64,000 nucleotides of DNA. Source: Streptomyces sp. MH60. GTDB lineage: Bacteria; Actinomycetota; Actinomycetes; Streptomycetales; Streptomycetaceae. The translations under genes were made by a program, and so were the position numbers. Shown here in pieces: positions 58,924 through 64,000 of the stretch; positions within the stretch are counted from its first letter, which is position 1; each line of letters opens with the position of its first letter. A model generated the notes under the pieces. The model did not search any database and was not told where the DNA came from. It saw only the letters and a list, made by a program, of their open reading frames with translations. The stretch spans positions 1-64,000 of the forward strand of contig NZ_MULI01000027.1 of NCBI RefSeq assembly GCF_002939385.1, given 5' to 3'.

Positions 58924-59816
58924 GCGGACCTCTCCGGTGCGGTGTAGAGGGGGAGCCGGGGGTCGACCGGCTGCTCGGGCCAGGTGTCGCGGACCCAGGC
59001 GTGGTCGGGGTGGTCGCAGATCAGCCAGGCGCGTTCGGGCTCCGGCCCGGCCATGACGTTGAGGTAGTACATGTGGTGGCCGGGGACCGCCATCGACGGC
59101 CCGTGCCAGCCGTCGGGGATCAGCACGACGTCCCCGTCGCGCACTTCGGCGAGCACGTCGGTTCCCCGTCCCTGCCCGGAGGGGGAGACGCGTTGGTAGC
59201 CGAGGCCCGGGGTGCCGTCGTGGTCCGCGAACTCGAAGTAGTAGATCTCCTCCAGCACCGACTCCTCGCCGGGCCGGTGCTCGTCGTGCTTGTGGGGCGG
59301 GAAGGAGGACCAGTTGCCGCCCGGCGTGACGACCTCGACCGCGATCAGCCGGTCGCACTCGAACACCCCCGCCGCGCCGAAGTTGTTGACCTGCCGTGAA
59401 CAGTTCCCGGTGCCCCGCAGCTCCACCGGCACCGAGGACGCCGGGACGTACCGGGCGGGCAGGTGGCGGGTGCAGCGGGCGCCGGTCAGGGCGAACCGGC
59501 CGCCGCCGGTGGACGTCAGGGTCGTACGGGCGTCGCGCGGCACGTACGCGAAGTCGGTGACACCGCTGAACACGTCGGCACGGCCGTCGAGTTCGAAGGT
59601 GTCGTGGCCGAAGTCGTCGGCGGTCGCGACCGTGCAGCCGCCGCTCAGCGGCAGGACGATCCACTCGCTCTCGCCGCTGTCGAAGGTGTGGCCTGCGCCG
59701 GGGGCGAGGTCCACGACCCGCAGCCCGGAGTAGCCCCAGCCCGCGCTCTCGGGCGTCACGTCCACGGTGTAGGGGCCGTCCGCCGCCGCCTTGCCCGCCG
59801 GAAGGTGATACGTCAT
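58920..59816 (-). CDS. iolB: 5-deoxy-glucuronate isomerase
   Basis: A 298-aa bicupin. Metal-binding motif in SFPPHKHDEHRPGEESVLEEIYYFEF, and LIPDGWHGPSMAVPGHHMYYLNVMAG in the second cupin. It converts 5-deoxy-glucuronate to 2-deoxy-5-keto-gluconate. Coupled to iolD by ATGA, 35 bp after the aldolase-like gene. Confidence 0.96.
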   Translation of the reverse strand: MTYHLPAGKAAADGPYTVDVTPESAGWGYSGLRVVDLAPGAGHTFDSGESEWIVLPLSGGCTVATADDFGHDTFELDGRADVFSGVTDFAYVPRDARTTLTSTGGGRFALTGARCTRHLPARYVPASSVPVELRGTGNCSRQVNNFGAAGVFECDRLIAVEVVTPGGNWSSFPPHKHDEHRPGEESVLEEIYYFEFADHDGTPGLGYQRVSPSGQGRGTDVLAEVRDGDVVLIPDGWHGPSMAVPGHHMYYLNVMAGPEPERAWLICDHPDHAWVRDTWPEQPVDPRLPLYTAPERSA

Positions 59817-59851
59817 CGTCCGCTCCTCCGCCTCTCCTCGGTCACACCCGG

Positions 59852-60748
59852 TCACAGCAGTCCGACGGCCGTGTCCACGGCCTGTTCCACGCTGCCCCCG
59901 GCCGGGTAGAGCAGCGAGCGGCCGACGACCATGCCCTGCACGGTGGGCAGCCGCAGGGCCTTGCGCCAGCGTTCGTAGGCCGCGGTCTGGTCCGCGGGGG
60001 AGCCCCCTATGTCGCCGCCGAGCAGCACCGCGGGCAGCGTGGAGGTCTCCAGGACCTCGGCCATGTCGTCCGGGTCGTGGGTGACGGGCAGTTTCAGCCA
60101 GGTGTAGGCGGAGGTGCCGCCGAGACCGGAGGCGATGGCGATGGAGCGGGTGACGGCCTCGGCCGACAGGTCGTTGCGCACCCGGCCGTCGATCCGCCGG
60201 GAGATGAACGGCTCCACGAACAGCGGCAGTTCGCGTGCCGCCATGGCGTCGACCGCCCGGGCGCTCGCCTCCAGCGTGGCCAGCGAGCCGGGGTCGTCGT
60301 AGTCGATGCGCAGCAGCAGCTTGCCGGCGTCGAAGCGCAGCCGGGCGATGTCCTCGGCGCGGTGGCCGGTGAAACGGTCGTCCATCTCGAAGGCGGCGCC
60401 CGCGAGTCCGCCGCGGTTCATCGAACCCATGACGACCTTGTTCTCCAGCACCCCGAGCAGCAGCAGGTCCTCCAGTACGTCCGCGGTGGCGAGCACCCCG
60501 TCGACGCCGGGCCGGGACAGCGCGGTGCACAGGCGTTCCAGCAGGTCGGCCCGGTTGGCCATGGCGAGCCTGCGGTCGCCGACGCCGAGCGCGCCGCGCG
60601 CCGGATGGTCGGCGGCCACGATCATCAGGCGGCCGGAGTCGCCGATCAGCGGACGGCGTACCCGGCGGGCCGCGGCCTCGGCGATCGCCTCCGGGTGCCG
60701 GGCTCGGACCGCGGTGAGGTCCGGGATGCTGGAGATGCTGGGGGACAA
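59852..60748 (-). CDS. Aldolase-like (beta/alpha)8 barrel protein, Cgl0158 family
   Basis: A 298-aa TIM-barrel protein. MIVAADHPARGALGVG, GSMNRGGLAGAAFEMDDRFTGH, LLRIDYDDPGSLATLE and PAVLLGGDIGGSP are recognisable family segments. It is regularly found inside actinobacterial iol operons and is thought to take the aldolase role (cleavage of 2-deoxy-5-keto-gluconate-6-phosphate) in place of IolJ. TTG start with GGAG upstream. The assignment of the reaction is inference from context. Confidence 0.88.
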   Translation of the reverse strand: MSPSISSIPDLTAVRARHPEAIAEAAARRVRRPLIGDSGRLMIVAADHPARGALGVGDRRLAMANRADLLERLCTALSRPGVDGVLATADVLEDLLLLGVLENKVVMGSMNRGGLAGAAFEMDDRFTGHRAEDIARLRFDAGKLLLRIDYDDPGSLATLEASARAVDAMAARELPLFVEPFISRRIDGRVRNDLSAEAVTRSIAIASGLGGTSAYTWLKLPVTHDPDDMAEVLETSTLPAVLLGGDIGGSPADQTAAYERWRKALRLPTVQGMVVGRSLLYPAGGSVEQAVDTAVGLL

Positions 60749-60761
60749 GACGAAGCTCCGT

Positions 60762-61724
60762 TCAGGGAGTGGCTCGCGCGAGGAGGTCGTCGACCTCCGC
60801 CTCGGTGGGCATCGCGGAGGAACAGGCGAGACGGGAGGCGACCAGGGCGCCGGCCGCGTTGGCGTACCGCATGATCCGCTCCAGCTCCCAGCCGGAGAGC
60901 AGACCGTGGCACAGGGAGCCGCCGAACGCGTCGCCCGCGCCGAGTCCGTTGACCACCTCGACGGGGACCGGCGGCACTTCGGCGGACCGGCCGTCGCGGT
61001 GCACGGCGAGGACGCCCGCGGGGCCCTGCTTGACGACGGCCAGTTCCACTCCGGCCGCCAGCAACGCCTCGGCGCAGGCGCGGGGTTCGCGCACGCCCGT
61101 GGCGATCTCGCACTCGTCCAGGTTGCCGACCGCGACGGTCGCGTGCCGGAGCGCCTCGGCGTAGTACGGGCGGGCCTGGTCCGGGTCGGCCCAGAACATG
61201 GGGCGCCAGTCCAGGTCGAAGACCGTGGTGCCCGACTTCGCGCGGTGGGCGAGGGCGGCCAGTGTCGCCGTACGGCTCGGTTCCTCGCTCAGCCCGGTGC
61301 CGGTCATCCAGAAGATCGAGGCCGCGCGGATCGCGTCCAGGTCCAGCTCCTCCGGGTGGATCTCCAGGTCGGGAGCCTTGGGGCGGCGGTAGAAGTACAG
61401 CGGGAAGTCGTCCGGCGGGAAGATCTCGCAGAACGTCACCGGGGTCGGGTACGCGGCGACCGGGGCGACCCAGCGGTCGTCGACGCCGAACTCCTTCAGC
61501 GCGCCGTGCAGATAGGCGCCGAAGGGGTCGTCGCCGGTCCGGGTGACGACGGCCGTGGCGCGGCCGAGCCGGGCGGCGGCGACCGCCACGTTGGACGCCG
61601 AACCGCCGAGAAACTTGCCGAAGGTCTCAACCTCCGCCAGGGGTACGCCCGTCTGCAAAGGATAGAGGTCGACCCCGATGCGGCCCATCGTGATCAGATC
61701 GAAACGCGGGACTGACTCGGCCAT
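60762..61724 (-). CDS. iolC: 5-dehydro-2-deoxygluconokinase
   Basis: A 320-aa PfkB-family kinase: TMGRIGVDLYPLQTG at the N terminus, GGSASNVAVAAARLG, and the C-terminal catalytic NGLGAGDAFGGSLCHGLL with the Asp base. It phosphorylates 2-deoxy-5-keto-gluconate. It is the first gene of the leftward iol operon, divergent from the transporter. Confidence 0.96.
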   Translation of the reverse strand: MAESVPRFDLITMGRIGVDLYPLQTGVPLAEVETFGKFLGGSASNVAVAAARLGRATAVVTRTGDDPFGAYLHGALKEFGVDDRWVAPVAAYPTPVTFCEIFPPDDFPLYFYRRPKAPDLEIHPEELDLDAIRAASIFWMTGTGLSEEPSRTATLAALAHRAKSGTTVFDLDWRPMFWADPDQARPYYAEALRHATVAVGNLDECEIATGVREPRACAEALLAAGVELAVVKQGPAGVLAVHRDGRSAEVPPVPVEVVNGLGAGDAFGGSLCHGLLSGWELERIMRYANAAGALVASRLACSSAMPTEAEVDDLLARATP

Positions 61725-61766
61725 GTGCGACGCTCCTCGGGCTGGGCGGGGGCCTGCCGCCTCCCA

Positions 61767-61795
61767 GGTGTATGACTCCTGGACGACGCTGTCAA
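61767..61795 (-). promoter_or_regulatory. iolC: Candidate promoter of the leftward iol operon
   Basis: On the minus strand, TTGACA (61795-61790) is followed after 17 bp by TACACC (61772-61767), about 40 bp upstream of iolC. The -35 is perfect, the -10 weak. Confidence 0.5.
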
Positions 61796-61800
61796 GACTT

Positions 61801-61810
61801 TGTACTTACA
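61801..61810. promoter_or_regulatory. Candidate GntR operator TGTACTTACA
   Basis: Palindromic TGTA-CT-TACA, the form bound by HutC-type GntR proteins, lying between the two divergent iol promoters. It is a plausible target of the GntR regulator encoded at 56213-56998. Confidence 0.45.
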
Positions 61811-61847
61811 TTCGGACCTGTGAGTGAAATGATGTCTTGACAAAGTA

Positions 61848-61876
61848 TTGACAGTGGGCGTCTCAAGGACTTGTAT
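61848..61876 (+). promoter_or_regulatory. Candidate promoter of the sugar ABC transporter operon
   Basis: TTGACA (61848-61853), 17-bp spacer, TTGTAT (61871-61876), close to the housekeeping consensus, about 88 bp upstream of the binding-protein start. A second TTGACA lies at 61837-61842. Confidence 0.6.
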
Positions 61877-61963
61877 CCGGTCCCAGTGCAGCAACAGCCA
61901 TTCTTCTCGGGTCTGGCACACGGCTTTCCCGTCGCACAGTCGCACAGTGAGGTGCAGGAAAAG

Positions 61964-62986
61964 ATGGACCGCTCTTCGCACGCCCGCTCCCGCAGATTCG
62001 CCCCCGCCGTGGCCCTCGCCGCCGCCGCGGCCCTGACCCTCGCCGGCTGTTCCAGCAGCTCGGGCGGGAAGAAGGCCGACGAGGAGGGCGACTCGGGGGC
62101 CTCCGCGGGCAAGGCGAACACCCCCCGCATGACCGTCGCCCTGGTCACCCACCAGGCGCCCGGCGACACCTTCTGGGACATCGTCCGCAAGGGCGCCCAG
62201 GCCGCCGCCGACAAGGACAACGTCAAGCTCGTCTACTCCGCCGACCCGAACGCGGGCAACCAGGCCAACCTGGTGCAGAACGCGATCGACCAGAAGGTCG
62301 ACGGCATCGCCGTCACCCTCGCCAAGCCGGACGCCATGCGGAGCGTCCTGGCCAAGGCGGAGAAGGCCGGCATACCCGTGGTCGGGCTCAACTCCGGTCT
62401 GGCGGACTGGAAGAAGCTCGGCCTGATGGAGTTCTTCGGCCAGGACGAGACCGTGGCCGGCGAGGCGCTCGGCAAGCGGCTCAACGAGGACGGGGCCAAG
62501 AAGGCCGTCTGCGTCATCCACGAGCAGGGCAACGTCGGTCTGACCCAGCGCTGCGACGGCGTGAAGAAGACCTTCGAGGGGTCCCTCGAGAATCTCTACG
62601 TCAACGGCACCGACATGCCCTCGGTGAAGTCGACCATCACCGCCAAGCTCAAGCAGGACGGCGACATCGACCACCTCGTCACGCTCGGCGCCCCCTTCGC
62701 CATGACCGCCGTGCAGTCGGTGGACGAGTCCGGCGGCAAGGCCAAGGTCGCCACCTTCGACCTCAACAAGGAACTGACCGGCGCCATCGACAAGGGCGAC
62801 ATCGAGTTCGCCGTCGACCAGCAGCCCTACCTCCAGGGCTACCTCGCGGTCGACGGACTGTGGCTGTACAAGAACAACGGCAACTACAGCGGCGGCGGTG
62901 AGCAGCCGGTGCTGACCGGCCCGGCCTTCGTCGACAAGTCCAACGTCAAGGCCGTCGCCGAGTTCGCCTCGAAGGGCACCCGGTGA
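61964..62986 (+). CDS. Sugar ABC transporter substrate-binding lipoprotein (probably inositol)
   Basis: 340 aa with a lipoprotein signal (basic N terminus, long Ala/Leu core, lipobox LAGC, Cys27) and a RbsB-type periplasmic-binding fold (MTVALVTHQAPGDTFWDIVRKGAQAAAD; VDGIAVTLAKPDAM; FAVDQQPYLQGYLAVD). Position opposite iolC and next to the permease suggests myo-inositol or a related cyclitol. ATG 61964 was chosen because it gives a proper signal peptide; an upstream in-frame extension would not. A GTGA overlap couples it to the permease. Confidence 0.92.
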   Translation: MDRSSHARSRRFAPAVALAAAAALTLAGCSSSSGGKKADEEGDSGASAGKANTPRMTVALVTHQAPGDTFWDIVRKGAQAAADKDNVKLVYSADPNAGNQANLVQNAIDQKVDGIAVTLAKPDAMRSVLAKAEKAGIPVVGLNSGLADWKKLGLMEFFGQDETVAGEALGKRLNEDGAKKAVCVIHEQGNVGLTQRCDGVKKTFEGSLENLYVNGTDMPSVKSTITAKLKQDGDIDHLVTLGAPFAMTAVQSVDESGGKAKVATFDLNKELTGAIDKGDIEFAVDQQPYLQGYLAVDGLWLYKNNGNYSGGGEQPVLTGPAFVDKSNVKAVAEFASKGTR

Positions 62987-64000
62987 TGAGCATGGCCCAA
63001 CAGGCTGAGCCGGCGGTGACCACACCGCCGGCCCCCGGCCCCCAGCAGACCGACGGGCGGACCCGGGAGCGCCCCCTGGCGCTGCGGCTGCTCGCCCGGC
63101 CCGAGGTCGGGGTCTTCCTCGGCGCCGTCGCCGTGTTCGTCTTCTTCCTGATCGCCGCGCCCACGCTCCGCGACGGCGGCTCCATGGCGACGGTGCTGTA
63201 CCAGTCGTCCACCATCGGCATCATGGCGCTGCCCGTCGCCCTGCTGATGATCGGCGGCGAGTTCGACCTGTCGGCCGGTGTCGCCGTGGTCACCTCGGCG
63301 CTCACCGCCGGCATGCTCAGCTACCAGCTGACCATGAACGTCTGGATGGGCGTGGTCGTCGCCCTCGTGGCCTCGCTCGCCGTCGGCGCCTTCAACGGCT
63401 GGGTGCTGGTGAAGACCGGCCTGCCGAGCTTCCTGGTGACGCTGGCCACCTTCCTGGTCCTCCAGGGCGTCAACCTCGCCGTCACCAAGCTCGTCACCGG
63501 CAACGTCGCCACCGACGACATCAGCGACATGGACGGCTTCGACCAGGCCAAGGCCCTGTTCGCCTCGTCCTTCGACGTCGGCGGCGTCGAGGTGAAGATC
63601 ACGGTCGTGTGGTGGCTGGTCTTCGCGGCCCTGGCCACCTGGGTACTGCTGCGCACCAAGTACGGCAACTGGATCTTCGCCGTCGGCGGCAGCCAGGAGT
63701 CCGCCCGCGCGGTCGGCGTGCCGGTCACCTTCACCAAGATCACGCTGTTCATGCTGGTCGGCTTCGGCGCCTGGTTCGTCGGCATGCACCAGCTGTTCTC
63801 CTTCAACACCGTGCAGTCGGGTGAGGGCGTCGGCCAGGAGCTGATCTACATCGCCGCGGCCGTCATCGGCGGCTGTCTGCTCACCGGCGGCTACGGCTCC
63901 GCCATCGGCCCCGTCTTCGGCGCCTTCATGTTCGGCATGGTGAACCAGGGCATCGTCTTCGCGGGCTGGAACCCCGACTGGTTCAAGGCCTTCCTCGGCG
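62986..64000 (+). CDS. Sugar ABC transporter permease (RbsC type), cut by window end
   Basis: The frame stays open to the last base; 338 codons are visible. RbsC/YtfT-type inner-membrane permease with about eight to nine helices. Signature segments: ALLMIGGEFDLSAGVAVV (the GEFDLS motif), GLPSFLVTLATFLVLQGVN, and the EAA-like loop FAVGGSQESARAVGVPV. It follows the binding protein directly; start choices are GTG 62983, ATG 62986 or ATG 62992. The ATPase gene is presumably beyond the window. Confidence 0.93.
   Translation, partial: MSMAQQAEPAVTTPPAPGPQQTDGRTRERPLALRLLARPEVGVFLGAVAVFVFFLIAAPTLRDGGSMATVLYQSSTIGIMALPVALLMIGGEFDLSAGVAVVTSALTAGMLSYQLTMNVWMGVVVALVASLAVGAFNGWVLVKTGLPSFLVTLATFLVLQGVNLAVTKLVTGNVATDDISDMDGFDQAKALFASSFDVGGVEVKITVVWWLVFAALATWVLLRTKYGNWIFAVGGSQESARAVGVPVTFTKITLFMLVGFGAWFVGMHQLFSFNTVQSGEGVGQELIYIAAAVIGGCLLTGGYGSAIGPVFGAFMFGMVNQGIVFAGWNPDWFKAFLG

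Overview
The window is high-GC actinobacterial DNA and almost certainly comes from a Streptomyces chromosome. Third codon positions are nearly all G or C, genes are joined by ATGA/GTGA overlaps, GTG and TTG starts are common, and a conservon (cvnABCD), a WhiB protein and a GlnA3-type glutamine synthetase are present.

Region 1 (1 to about 22.5 kb) is the 3' part of a trans-acyltransferase polyketide gene cluster. No module carries an AT. The visible assembly line reads ECH-ACP / KS-DH-KR-MT-ACP / KS-KR-ACP / KS-ACP-ACP-DUF-SH-TE. The terminal DUF-SH-TE triad, in which SH is a PLP-dependent cysteine lyase, is the diagnostic feature of leinamycin-family synthases that put sulfur into the polyketide chain. 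The ECH-ACP segment is joined to the next KS by an apparent +1 frameshift at a run of six C (1364-1369). Downstream, in tight translational coupling, lie an HMG-CoA-synthase-like enzyme, a donor ACP and a Ser-for-Cys ketosynthase decarboxylase. With the embedded ECH2-type domain these form most of a beta-methyl-branching cassette. A cytochrome P450, a free-standing MalY/PatB-type C-S lyase and a convergent Crp/Fnr regulator (compare LnmO of leinamycin) complete the visible cluster.

Region 2 (22.7-24.5 kb) is an ISAzo13-like insertion sequence with 17-bp terminal inverted repeats, followed by about 560 bp without an intact gene. It marks the cluster edge.

Region 3 (24.5-33.9 kb) is chromosomal: a conservon (cvnA-D plus a GAF protein), threonine catabolism (tdh-kbl), a LysR regulator, a YjbR/MmcQ protein and an MFS exporter. 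It ends in a tRNA-Pro(GGG) and a strong terminator.

Region 4 (34.1-40.7 kb) is a complete Mrp-type Na+/H+ antiporter operon with MrpA and MrpB fused, then C, D, E, F and G, all overlapping by 4 bp.

Region 5 (40.7-54.5 kb) holds a NUDIX-like protein, a glutamine synthetase/amidohydrolase pair (a split FluG arrangement), a lipoprotein, a leftward group (lipase, WhiB, DUF3140, HhH-GPD), a thiolase and acyl-CoA ligase pair, a TauE/SafE exporter, a DHA2 drug exporter, cobF and a DUF309 gene. A second, identical tRNA-Pro(GGG) follows.

Region 6 (54.7-64.0 kb) holds an ankyrin-repeat protein, an aldo/keto reductase behind a MerR-type promoter, and a myo-inositol catabolic locus. That locus has a GntR regulator, iolD, iolB, an aldolase-like protein and iolC on the minus strand. 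A sugar-ABC binding lipoprotein and a permease, cut by the window end, diverge from it on the plus strand.
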